This document shows positions 24,927-32,503 of a DNA stretch of 40,320 nt, piece by piece. Numbering within the stretch: position 1 is the first letter of the stretch; each line of letters opens with the position of its first letter. The translations under genes were made by a program, and so were the position numbers. The DNA comes from Brasilonema sp. UFV-L1. GTDB taxonomy: Bacteria > Cyanobacteriota > Cyanobacteriia > Cyanobacteriales > Nostocaceae. The stretch is from the NCBI RefSeq assembly GCF_012912105.1, contig NZ_QMEA01000057.1, positions 1 through 40,320 on the forward strand, in the 5' to 3' direction. Under the pieces are notes generated by a model. It did no database searches, was not told the DNA's origin, and worked only from the letters and a program-made list of their open reading frames with translations.

Positions 24927-25880
24927 ATGTCTTCAAATATTAGTTGTCTTGATGTTTACTTGCCTGTAGCATTGGCCCCCGGGGAACCCGCACAATACGA
25001 GGTTTATGGTCAGCTGTGCGGTCAACTTCCGCTAGAGAATCGAACAGTTCATGTTTTAGTTCATGGAGGTGCTTACAGCCATATCTACTGGGATTGGCCT
25101 TACCAGCCTGAACGCTACTCCTATGTTCATGTGCTAACGAATGCAGGATATGTCACGTTTAACATTGACAGAATTGGTATCGGAAAAAGCTCTCATCCAC
25201 CTGCTGAGCAAGTCACTTTAGAAGCTCATGCTTATGTATTGCATCAAATTAATCAAGCACTGCGGGATGGGAAAATTGGGGGCGTGGAATTTAAGCGCAT
25301 TGTGAATGTAGGTCGCTCGTTTGGTGCTCTAACTGTTATTTCTGCAGTAAGTAAGTATGGAGGCGTAGAGGGTGTTATCATCACTGGTTTGTTGAATGTG
25401 ATAAAGCGGGATATCGTTGCAGAGACTATTCCGTACTTTAAGTATCCAGTAGAACTCGATCCATGTTTCAAAGATAAAAACATACCTTCTGGTTATTTGA
25501 CAACAAAACCAGGAGTCAGAGGTCAGTTATTTTACAATCAAGAGTATTGCGATCCAGAAGTGATTGCATTAGATGAGGCAACGAAGGAGACAGTGACGCC
25601 TCCAGAGTTAGGAATTGACATTAGCGTTTTTGAATTAGAGAAGGAGATTCGCGTACCAGTATTGGTGGTTATTGGACAAAACGATATCTTCTTTTGTACA
25701 ACAGAAGTCTGTGCTTGTAATGCTAGCGTGGCTGCTAATGAATTACCTTTCTTCTCTCCCGAGGCTTGCTTACAAACTTTTGTTTTGCCAAAAGCAGGGC
25801 ACAATATAAATCTGCATCTAAATGCACATGAATGGTTTGAAGCAGCTCGTCGATGGTCAGATCAATTTGTAGGAGCCTAA
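24927..25880 (+). CDS. Alpha/beta hydrolase
   Basis: This is an alpha/beta-hydrolase fold protein of about 317 residues. It has an oxyanion-region HGGAYSH, a nucleophile elbow GRSFG, a strand with IGQNDIFF holding the likely acid Asp, and the catalytic His in KAGHNINLH. It resembles plant/fungal-type esterase-like hydrolases rather than lipases with a secretion signal; I see no signal peptide. An upstream TTG at 24900 would add nine residues, and neither start has a clear ribosome binding site. It lies just after the prenyltransferase, so a role in ester or lactone hydrolysis, or in a water-handling cyclisation of the product, is possible but not shown. Confidence 0.8.
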   Translation: MSSNISCLDVYLPVALAPGEPAQYEVYGQLCGQLPLENRTVHVLVHGGAYSHIYWDWPYQPERYSYVHVLTNAGYVTFNIDRIGIGKSSHPPAEQVTLEAHAYVLHQINQALRDGKIGGVEFKRIVNVGRSFGALTVISAVSKYGGVEGVIITGLLNVIKRDIVAETIPYFKYPVELDPCFKDKNIPSGYLTTKPGVRGQLFYNQEYCDPEVIALDEATKETVTPPELGIDISVFELEKEIRVPVLVVIGQNDIFFCTTEVCACNASVAANELPFFSPEACLQTFVLPKAGHNINLHLNAHEWFEAARRWSDQFVGA

Positions 25881-26010
25881 TTCTGATATTCCCCTCGGAA
25901 TGTAGCTGCTTATTGGACACTGCGGAATTAGAATGATTTAGGGCGTTGCATAGTAAAAAATGAACTCCCTCCACTGTGTACCAATATTTAAGAATATTCA
26001 GAGATACATT

Positions 26011-26221
26011 CAGTAGATCACAAACTTTTGGAAACTGACGGGAAAATAAGGGTTTGAGCCCTCGCGGCTCAGGAACCAAACGGTTCTCTCTTAAGAGCGA
26101 TCGCTATATAACAGCTAGCGCCTTTGCCTGAAATACTGATGGAAACGTACTTTCCTGATGTCCGGGTGTTTGACTGAAATGTCCATGTGGCAGGAGTTTT
26201 AAAAAACTTTGTGATCTACTG
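26011..26221. mobile_element. 211-bp MITE with 5-bp target duplication
   Basis: CAGTAGATCACAAACTTTT (26011-26029) and AAAACTTTGTGATCTACTG (26203-26221) are inverted repeats with one mismatch in 19. ACATT is duplicated on both sides (26006-26010 and 26222-26226). The interior has a small hairpin, GAGCCCTCGCGGCTC, and no convincing gene. The transposase family that mobilised it is unknown to me. Confidence 0.75.
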
Positions 26222-26245
26222 ACATTAGGTACTAATACCAATTCT

Positions 26246-26860
26246 CTATGAAGATGCATAGAATAAAGCTTCATGGAAGAGAGCTTCGAGGATGAAATCA
26301 TAACTTGTCAAAGAGGAGATTAACTCACAAGACATTTGAGCTAACTCGTGTTGAACTCGTTGGCGCAGTGCTTGTAAATTAGAGAAATTTTCCCCCTGGA
26401 ACTGGCGTTTAATAAACTGCCACAATCGCTCAATCGGATTGAGTTGAGGGCTATGAGCAGGTTGAAAGATAGGGATGAGATTTTCTGGCCAAGACAGTGC
26501 TAAAGCTTGATGTGCAGATGCTTGATCCATTTGCATCAGTGCCATGTCATCACCCAGTTCTTGAGATAGGGCATCCAGGAATTTTTGAAAGTTCTCAGCG
26601 TCGAGATGAGGATATTCTTGACAAAAATGCCATCCTGCCAATGGTTCAACTACTCCGTACAGCCAGAATGCTTCTCTTGGCCACTGTACACTGACTATAG
26701 GTTTGATGCCACGAGCTGTAATCACTCGCCCAGTTTCGGTTTTCAATCCTAGTCTGGTTTCATCCTGACAAAGGTAACGCAGTCGCTTTCCTTGAGCTAA
26801 GAGGTTTTGCAAGCTGACAAAGGCATGGGGAATAGGTAAAATTGCAAGTGTTGAGGACGT
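26246..26860 (-). pseudogene. IS630-family transposase, N-terminally truncated
   Basis: The 188-residue frame holds the DDE core: CQDETRLGL (first Asp), LMQMDQASAHQA (second Asp) and SPQLNPIERLWQ (the Glu). The frame continues upstream without a start as LPIPHAFVSLQNLLAQGKR to about 26860. The helix-turn-helix half is then missing and other IS debris begins. The downstream end, ACCAATTCTCTATGAAG at about 26236, resembles ACTAATTCTATGTAAGG at about 34557 between dxs and ispG, suggesting related ends. Likely inactive. Confidence 0.8.
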
Positions 26861-27050
26861 TGCAATGCAACGTTTCTACACACCAGAAATTCGCACCGTT
26901 CAGCCCTAATTGAACTGTATTGTACTGACACTCCTTAACTATGTAGCGCCATTTAAAGTTGTATTGCGAGTATACAGCAGAAACATTGTTCATTAAACCT
27001 GCCTTGAAAATAGAGGCTGAAATTACGCAAAATCGTTCCAGCATCATTTA

Positions 27051-27188
27051 GTTCCAAGCTCCATTCCTAAGACAAAACCGAGAAAAGCAAAGTTAAGTTT
27101 TGAAGATAAAAAGAGTAATCAAGAGTTAGCTAGAATTCGAGTTATCGGTGAGCACGTACATTGTAAACTCAAAGCCCTTAAAATTTGA
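27051..27188 (+). pseudogene. IS5-like transposase C-terminal fragment
   Basis: The frame reads VPSSIPKTKPRKAKLSFEDK and then SNQELARIRVIGEHVHCKLK, followed by ALKI and a stop. This is the C-terminal end of an IS5-type DDE transposase (consensus KKPRG-LT-EEK-FN-IS-IRV-VEH-I--IK). Only about 45 codons remain. It lies 190 bp upstream of the chorismate lyase gene; the remaining 27189-27378 is AT-rich and probably holds that gene's promoter. Confidence 0.6.
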
Positions 27189-27378
27189 TCCACCTGTTAT
27201 AGAAATTGTCGAAAACGATTTAGTCTCAGGTTTAATACTAATAGCTGATTTCTATAACTATCAGCTTCGTTTGCCTAAAATCTGAGATGTTTAACCAACT
27301 TTTACAAAAGGTCTATTATCCAAGCTAATTTGCATAGCTGAAGCTGAAAATTATAATATATAGACTGAGAGTGTATCT

Positions 27379-27990
27379 ATGAATTCAATAATTGCATCTA
27401 ATGAATTATCAAAAAGACATGAAAAAATATGGCACAAATTAAGTCCTGTATGGCAAGGGAATAAGGAAATTATTAAACAAGGTTTACCTCATTGTCATTT
27501 GTCACCCGCATGGCAGATGCTCATTTTAGGAGATGGTTCTCCAACAAGACATCTTCAACTTATAACAGGCGAACGGACAGAAGTTGACTTAATTGATATG
27601 TCTTGTATTGGTATGAATTCAGATAATACTCATCAGCTAATCCAATTATTACCAGGACCTCGTTCGCGGCGACAGGTATGGCTATGTACAGCCTCAGGGC
27701 AGCGGTTGGCGTACGCAACTTCCTGGTGGGAAAGTAATCATGTAAATGAGCATTTGCAAAACCGGAACATACCAATTTGGGATAGCTTAACTGGCAAACG
27801 TATGGAGTTGTATCGTGAAATTTTGGAAATTCATTATGGTAAATCAGCATATTTGGAGTCGGCGTTTGGTCAGAAGAGAAACCTCTGGGGGCGCTACTAC
27901 CTCTTCTGGCATCAGGGAAAACCTTTAACACTAATTTATGAGGTTTTCTCGAATTACTTAACAAAATACATCGGCTCAATGGTATTATAA
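27379..27990 (+). CDS. Chorismate lyase (DUF98, cyanobacterial UbiC-type)
   Basis: This 203-residue protein carries the DUF98 family phrases LSPAWQMLILGDGSPTRHLQ, EVDLIDMS, LPGPRSRRQVWLCTASGQR, ATSWWESNHV and LTLIYEVFSNYLTKYIG. DUF98 members in cyanobacteria (Synechocystis sll1797) are chorismate pyruvate-lyases that make 4-hydroxybenzoate, the plastoquinone head-group precursor. Arg residues in GPRSRRQVW and the terminal Glu in IYEVF are the usual chorismate-binding positions. Its place between the prenyltransferase and the cyclase suggests that it supplies the aromatic unit of the meroterpenoid. Whether the genome has a second, housekeeping copy is unknown from this window. Confidence 0.88.
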   Translation: MNSIIASNELSKRHEKIWHKLSPVWQGNKEIIKQGLPHCHLSPAWQMLILGDGSPTRHLQLITGERTEVDLIDMSCIGMNSDNTHQLIQLLPGPRSRRQVWLCTASGQRLAYATSWWESNHVNEHLQNRNIPIWDSLTGKRMELYREILEIHYGKSAYLESAFGQKRNLWGRYYLFWHQGKPLTLIYEVFSNYLTKYIGSMVL

Positions 27991-28110
27991 ATATAGGCTA
28001 TAGCAGTCCTAAATCATTCGTGAAAAATAGATAATTTTGTAGGCTAGGTAATGCCGACCGAACTTGCGATTTTCATAAATTATTGACTTTTTAAGTTAAG
28101 AAACAAGACC

Positions 28111-29331
28111 ATGCTAAGTAATAAGACATATGTTGAAACCGAAAAGCTTAATCAGTTAAGCGATGCCATTAAAGCTGCAACCACATTTTTATTAGAGGCT
28201 AAAGACCCACAAGGGTGGTGGCAAGACTTTTACTTAGGTCGCAGACCCAGTGATGAATGGATAACAGCTTACGTTGCTACTGCTTTGGCTGCGTTGCCTG
28301 ACACTCGCGTTCGCGATATCGTCATGGAAACATGGGAGCTATTTAAGAGCCGCTGTCGTCCTACAGGTGGATGGGGCTTTAACGTTTTAATTCCGGAAGA
28401 TGCAGACTCTACAGGTTGGGTATTACAGCTAGCCAACGCAGTTGGTGCTGGAGATTCAGAATTTGCACAAAAAGCCAGAGTATTCGTCAGAGAGCATTTA
28501 CAGCCTGATGGAGGGATGTCAACCTATGCTAGCGATAAAGCGATTCGCGCTTATCTAACAGAGTCTGTACAATTATTCCTAAAACAAGTTCAGCAAGATC
28601 AAATGAATGGTGCTGGCAATTCAGAACTTGCACAACAATTCAAGGTTTTTGTAATCAAGCATTTGCAGCCTGATAGTAAGGTGTCAATTCCTGTAACTGA
28701 TGAAGCGTTTCAAGCCGGCTTGAGCACTCCTCCCTGTGAATCATTTGATGGATGGTGTCAATCACATGTTTGTGTCACCGCAGCGATCGCCGCTTTACCA
28801 GAATTTCGCCCGCTCTTATGCGACTATTTGATAAATAACCAAACCTCTGAAGGAAACTGGTTAGCCTATTGGTGGACTGATAGCGAATATGCTACAGCAT
28901 TAGCGGCTGAAGCATTAATGGCAGAAGACAAATTAGCTAACCAGTCTCGTATTGACCGAGCGGTATCATGGGGAATGAAGCGCTTAAGTCCTCAGGGTTT
29001 TGTATCAAACACCGAGCATCCAGAAGGTTCACCGTTTGCTACTGCATGGTGTTTGCGTTTATTGCTTTTAGACAAGATGGATGAAGAAGTGAAAGCTGCA
29101 AAAAACGCTGTAATGCGCTGGCTGCTGGAGCAACAAGGCTCAAATGGAGCTTGGATTTCGTCTGCTTGGTTACGAGCTCCCCACACTCACGATACAAATC
29201 CTAACCAAACAGCGGAATGGATATATAACGGTAAATTCAACGGAAGTGTCCTTACTGATCGCCATCAAATCTTTACTACTACGACAGTCATGTACTCACT
29301 GCAAAAGATGGCAGAGGTATTGCAAAAATAG
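28111..29331 (+). CDS. Monodomain class II terpene cyclase, MstE-like
   Basis: This 406-residue protein is made of squalene-hopene-cyclase-type repeats: DPQGWW, RPTGGWGF, QTSEGNWLAYWW and QGSNGAWISS are QW-like repeats. The class II acid motif appears as DADS (residues 97-100), with Asp99 at the protonating position of DxDD. A single-domain protein of this kind matches MstE, the merosterolic acid synthase of Scytonema PCC 10023, which cyclises a geranylgeranylated dihydroxybenzoate to a sterol-like tetracycle; its catalytic Asp109, as I recall, lies at a similar position. Unusual here is a tandem duplication of 55 residues: GAGDSEFAQ...HLQPDGG (from 112) is repeated as GAGNSELAQ...HLQPDSK (from 167). 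It is flanked by the aromatic-supply gene and a Rieske gene, and is the key ring-forming enzyme of the cluster. Confidence 0.87.
   Translation: MLSNKTYVETEKLNQLSDAIKAATTFLLEAKDPQGWWQDFYLGRRPSDEWITAYVATALAALPDTRVRDIVMETWELFKSRCRPTGGWGFNVLIPEDADSTGWVLQLANAVGAGDSEFAQKARVFVREHLQPDGGMSTYASDKAIRAYLTESVQLFLKQVQQDQMNGAGNSELAQQFKVFVIKHLQPDSKVSIPVTDEAFQAGLSTPPCESFDGWCQSHVCVTAAIAALPEFRPLLCDYLINNQTSEGNWLAYWWTDSEYATALAAEALMAEDKLANQSRIDRAVSWGMKRLSPQGFVSNTEHPEGSPFATAWCLRLLLLDKMDEEVKAAKNAVMRWLLEQQGSNGAWISSAWLRAPHTHDTNPNQTAEWIYNGKFNGSVLTDRHQIFTTTTVMYSLQKMAEVLQK
28444..28740 (+). repeat. Internal tandem duplication in the cyclase gene
   Basis: A unit of 165 bp (55 codons) starting at 28444 is followed by a diverged second unit starting at 28609. 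Both begin GGTGCTGG, continue with ATTCAGAA-TTGCACAA, and share CATTT-CAGCCTGAT about 50 bases on. The unit length keeps the frame. The second unit is similar for about 38 codons and then diverges. This is a coding duplication, not a transposon. Confidence 0.75.
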
Positions 29332-29375
29332 CCAGATTAGTAGTATTTACAGCAATTCTTATCAAGGATTTTTTC

Positions 29376-30497
29376 ATGCAATCAAGTCAAGTTACTTATC
29401 CAGAACAACTACTTTCTTGTAACGGTGAATCCTCTCACAAAGCAACTAAAGATTCAAGACCAAATCAACAACTACCTAAGGAAGTTGATAAAAAGAAGGC
29501 AATGAGCCTCGCTGCTAGCTGGTACGTCGCTATGCCGTCCAAAGCCTTGGGGAAAAAGCTAAAGGCAGTTGAGTTGTTCGGTCAGCCTCTAGTAGCTTGG
29601 CGAGATCAACAGGGCAAACCAGTCATTATGGAGCGCTATTGCTCCCATTTAGGTGCTAGTTTAGCTATTGGCGAGTTGGTAGATGGTTGTATTCAGTGTC
29701 CTTTTCATCATTGGCGCTATGACCGCTCCGGAAATTGTGTTTTTGTACCTGAGGTAAACCACATTCCACCAAAGGCTCGTCAAGTTACTTATGTAACTAC
29801 TGAAAGATATGGTTACGTTTGGGTGTGGTACGGTTCTCAAAATCCTCTCTTTCCCTTACCAGAGTTTCCACCTGCTGAAGATGAAAGGCATAATTATATG
29901 CCTTGGCGCATTGAACTTGAGGCTGCAACGACAGCACGACAAGTTCTTGAGAATATGTACGATTATTACCATTTAGTCGCTGTACATGGTATGCGGCTTG
30001 CTGGTTCTGTTGAGTTTACTCTGCTCGATCCAGCTAAAGAGATTAATCTGCCTATTCAGCAAGAAGCCTGGTTTGGGGCTTTAATTGAGGCCAAGATTAA
30101 GAGGTATAACGGGCTAATTGGTGCAATTGCTGGAGTTTTGGGATTAAAAGCTGAAACTTTTGCATCAAGGTTAGATAGTTGTCCTGGCGTAAATTTGGTT
30201 ACAGGTTTTGTCAATGGAGAAGAAAGGTTTAGAGTCCTGGATGTAATGACTCCAGTTTCAGCTAATAAAACCATTTGGCATGCCTTATTAATGGTCAAGA
30301 AAAGCGGCAAGTTCTGGTTAGATATTCCTTATTATCTAGTTCTTGGCTCACAATCCAAAGTTAGTGCAGTCCAGGATGTCAAGGTTTTTAATACCATGAA
30401 TCAGGATAAAGAAGGAGCTTACATTAAGCACGACCGAGGCGTCCTGAAGTATCGAGACTTCTACCAAAGTTGGGTTGATAAGGTTGAGGTTAACTAA
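29376..30497 (+). CDS. Rieske non-heme iron oxygenase (D)
   Basis: This 373-residue oxygenase has Rieske ligands Cys89-x-His91 and Cys108-x2-His111 (CSHLG, CPFHHW) and a mononuclear site Asp196-x2-His199-x4-His204. It belongs to a different subgroup from A-C, nearer to pheophorbide/phenylpropionate-type Rieske oxygenases that end in a YRDFYQSW-like tail. It begins 45 bp after the cyclase, with AAGGA before the ATG. Its Rieske domain is identical at DNA level to that of gene E (29483-29870 versus 31200-31587), whereas the catalytic domains differ widely. A terminator follows the gene. Confidence 0.92.
   Translation: MQSSQVTYPEQLLSCNGESSHKATKDSRPNQQLPKEVDKKKAMSLAASWYVAMPSKALGKKLKAVELFGQPLVAWRDQQGKPVIMERYCSHLGASLAIGELVDGCIQCPFHHWRYDRSGNCVFVPEVNHIPPKARQVTYVTTERYGYVWVWYGSQNPLFPLPEFPPAEDERHNYMPWRIELEAATTARQVLENMYDYYHLVAVHGMRLAGSVEFTLLDPAKEINLPIQQEAWFGALIEAKIKRYNGLIGAIAGVLGLKAETFASRLDSCPGVNLVTGFVNGEERFRVLDVMTPVSANKTIWHALLMVKKSGKFWLDIPYYLVLGSQSKVSAVQDVKVFNTMNQDKEGAYIKHDRGVLKYRDFYQSWVDKVEVN
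29483..29870 (+). repeat. 388-bp block identical to 31200-31587
   Basis: Base-by-base reading finds no difference between this block and 31200-31587 (offset 1717). It begins just before the shared VDKKKAMSLAASWY phrase and ends at the PEF codons after the Rieske domain. One mismatch and 11 more matching bases follow before the two genes diverge. It covers the whole electron-entry domain and none of the catalytic domain. Confidence 0.9.
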
Positions 30498-30500
30498 AGT

Positions 30501-30566
30501 CAGTAGACCCGATGCTTGGTCTACTGATAAGCTATCCCTAACTATCTTTCACGAGTTAGGGTTTTT
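30501..30566 (+). terminator. Double hairpin with Rho-independent terminator
   Basis: CAGTAGACC (30501-30509) pairs perfectly with GGTCTACTG (30518-30526). A second stem, CCCTAACT (30536-30543) with AGTTAGGG (30554-30561), is followed at once by TTTTT (30562-30566). The second is a textbook intrinsic terminator placed 38 bp after the stop of Rieske D, so the transcript through UbiA, cyclase and Rieske D probably ends here. Confidence 0.88.
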
Positions 30567-31149
30567 AGTCATTTATTTAAGACGATAAATACTATTCACA
30601 ATAAAGTGGGATAGGTCAGTGCCTCACAGCGCTTCGCGCGCCTCACAACCGTGCAAGCAGGAGGGTAAGCAGCTAGCGAGTTGCCAAAACCTGGTACTTT
30701 TCCAACTGCCCCCCTCCAAACTAAACATGACCGTGGAAATAGGGTTGGACACTACTTTAGAGGAGACTACTCCTCACTTACTTAGTAGCATATAGGCTAC
30801 TGGCAGTCTGGAACTTTGTGTTGCCCAACAGATTTGACAGACGAAAGCAACTCAGAGAGCGTAAATACATTAGTTTAGTAAATACCAAAGGATGCCAAGA
30901 ATCTGAATTGACAGCGCAAAACGCTCTGATTAGTAAAAGCGATCCTTTTGACTATTTGTTTATAGTGCTATAGGAATGGTACTTGATTCTTGCTACGTAT
31001 ACTGAGAACTAAACCTTTACACGGTAAGCTCTTAGGTCATTTGATTTTTGAAAAATCAAATACTAGTCCTATATGGTTTTATCTTGCGTTCTAGGTACTC
31101 GTTTTCTCCAGCCAATAGATGTTTTTTAAGAACAAAAACAAATAGAATC
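30567..31149. other. Intergenic region between two Rieske genes
   Basis: I see no credible gene. Around 30617-30650 there is a GC-rich patch with GCGCTTCGCGCGC and CTCACAACCGTGCAAGCAG that looks like a structured or dispersed repeat, possibly debris of a group II intron or IS; this is not certain. A small imperfect hairpin lies at about 31037-31060 (TTTGATTTTT/AAAAATCAAA). Because a terminator lies just upstream, this region must contain the promoter for Rieske E. Confidence 0.4.
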
Positions 31150-32235
31150 ATGAAACCTGAGAAAGTTAGAACTCCAAAACCGACTCAACCACACAAGGGA
31201 GTTGATAAAAAGAAGGCAATGAGCCTCGCTGCTAGCTGGTACGTCGCTATGCCGTCCAAAGCCTTGGGGAAAAAGCTAAAGGCAGTTGAGTTGTTCGGTC
31301 AGCCTCTAGTAGCTTGGCGAGATCAACAGGGCAAACCAGTCATTATGGAGCGCTATTGCTCCCATTTAGGTGCTAGTTTAGCTATTGGCGAGTTGGTAGA
31401 TGGTTGTATTCAGTGTCCTTTTCATCATTGGCGCTATGACCGCTCCGGAAATTGTGTTTTTGTACCTGAGGTAAACCACATTCCACCAAAGGCTCGTCAA
31501 GTTACTTATGTAACTACTGAAAGATATGGTTACGTTTGGGTGTGGTACGGTTCTCAAAATCCTCTCTTTCCCTTACCAGAGTTTCCATCTGCTGAAGATA
31601 ATAACTATATACCCTACAGATTTGAGTTCGAAGTCGAAACAACAGTGCGACGGGTAGCTGAAAATACCTATGATCATTTGCATGTAGTTACAGTACATCA
31701 GTTAAAGGTTTCAGGCTCCGCTCAACTCACGCTGCTTAATAACCAAAATTCAGAAGAGTATAGCGAATCATCTGTTCAAAAAGAAAGTAGCTTTAAAGCT
31801 TTGATTAAGTTCCCCCTAAAAAACTATGTGGGACCACTAGGTAGAGTCGTCCAAGCTTTTGGACTAGATGCTAAAGTGCTGACGTTACAAGTAGATGGTT
31901 CGCCTAGCGGACATAAGGTGACAGGTTTCATAGATGGTGAGGAGAGATTTCAAACTATGGGAGGCATTACCCCAATTGCTGAAAACAAGACTGTCAAGCA
32001 CTCTTTAGTAATGGTTAAGAAAACAGGCACTTTTTGGTTAGATATACTTTATTATATTCTCTTTGGTTGGCAAAGTAAAAACTCTTTTACACAGGATATA
32101 CCAATTTGGAATACCATGGATCCATCTGTAGGCGATGCTTATGTAAAAGAAGATCTAGGAGTTTTAAATTTCAGACGCTTCTATCAAAATTGGATTAATA
32201 AAGCTGAGATTGAAGGCGAAAATCTGACGGAGTGA
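31150..32235 (+). CDS. Rieske non-heme iron oxygenase (E)
   Basis: This 361-residue oxygenase has Rieske ligands Cys70, His72, Cys89 and His92 and a mononuclear site Asp175-x2-His178-x4-His183. The N-terminal domain is identical to that of gene D while the catalytic domain is clearly different (EVETTVRRVAENTYDHLHVV against LEAATTARQVLENMYDYYHL), so the two should differ in substrate or site of attack but share an electron donor. I start at the ATG at 31150; the longer frame from 31048 begins with a TTG and has no ribosome binding site. It lies upstream of dxs with a 270-bp gap. Confidence 0.9.
   Translation: MKPEKVRTPKPTQPHKGVDKKKAMSLAASWYVAMPSKALGKKLKAVELFGQPLVAWRDQQGKPVIMERYCSHLGASLAIGELVDGCIQCPFHHWRYDRSGNCVFVPEVNHIPPKARQVTYVTTERYGYVWVWYGSQNPLFPLPEFPSAEDNNYIPYRFEFEVETTVRRVAENTYDHLHVVTVHQLKVSGSAQLTLLNNQNSEEYSESSVQKESSFKALIKFPLKNYVGPLGRVVQAFGLDAKVLTLQVDGSPSGHKVTGFIDGEERFQTMGGITPIAENKTVKHSLVMVKKTGTFWLDILYYILFGWQSKNSFTQDIPIWNTMDPSVGDAYVKEDLGVLNFRRFYQNWINKAEIEGENLTE
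31200..31587 (+). repeat. Second copy of the 388-bp Rieske-domain block
   Basis: This is the partner of 29483-29870. The zero divergence, set against strongly divergent flanks on both sides, points to recent gene conversion rather than an old duplication. Confidence 0.9.
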
Positions 32236-32503
32236 CAAAGCTGCTAAAAAGTAACAATTGGGTGTTTTTACAATGAGCGATACACAGTTAATCAAAAAAT
32301 ACGAACAGCAAATAATTGCTGAATTATTATTTTAAGTATCGTTGTGTTCCGATGCGGGGGCGAAGCCCCTGCAAGAATATAGCGCTCGCATAATTCATAT
32401 TCTAATTCAGCAACACCGAATTTTGGAGTATTTTTTTAATATTTCTCTGTTCAATTACACCTTCTTTTACTAAAAATTACCTACTTCAAAGAGGAATATT
32501 GTT
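32236..32503. other. Intergenic region upstream of dxs
   Basis: A 20-codon frame (MSDTQLIKKYEQQIIAELLF, ATG at 32273) ends in a stop and may be a gene relic. A GC-rich hairpin follows at 32354-32372 (GCGGGGGC and GCCCCTGC with a 3-base loop, one G-T pair), without a U-tract. Just before dxs there is GAGGA (32491-32495) at good spacing. Confidence 0.4.

Noticed and set aside
25735-26079. Minus-strand 114-residue frame overlapping the end of the hydrolase gene
   Set aside because: It overlaps coding sequence on the other strand and runs into a MITE; no known motif.
30600-30720. Group II intron or structured RNA in the gap after Rieske D
   Set aside because: Some phrases look familiar, but I could not identify domain V or boundary sequences, so it is only noted as an unexplained patch.
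31048-31149. 34-residue N-terminal extension of Rieske oxygenase E
   Set aside because: It starts with TTG inside a small hairpin, has no ribosome binding site, and has no counterpart in oxygenase D.
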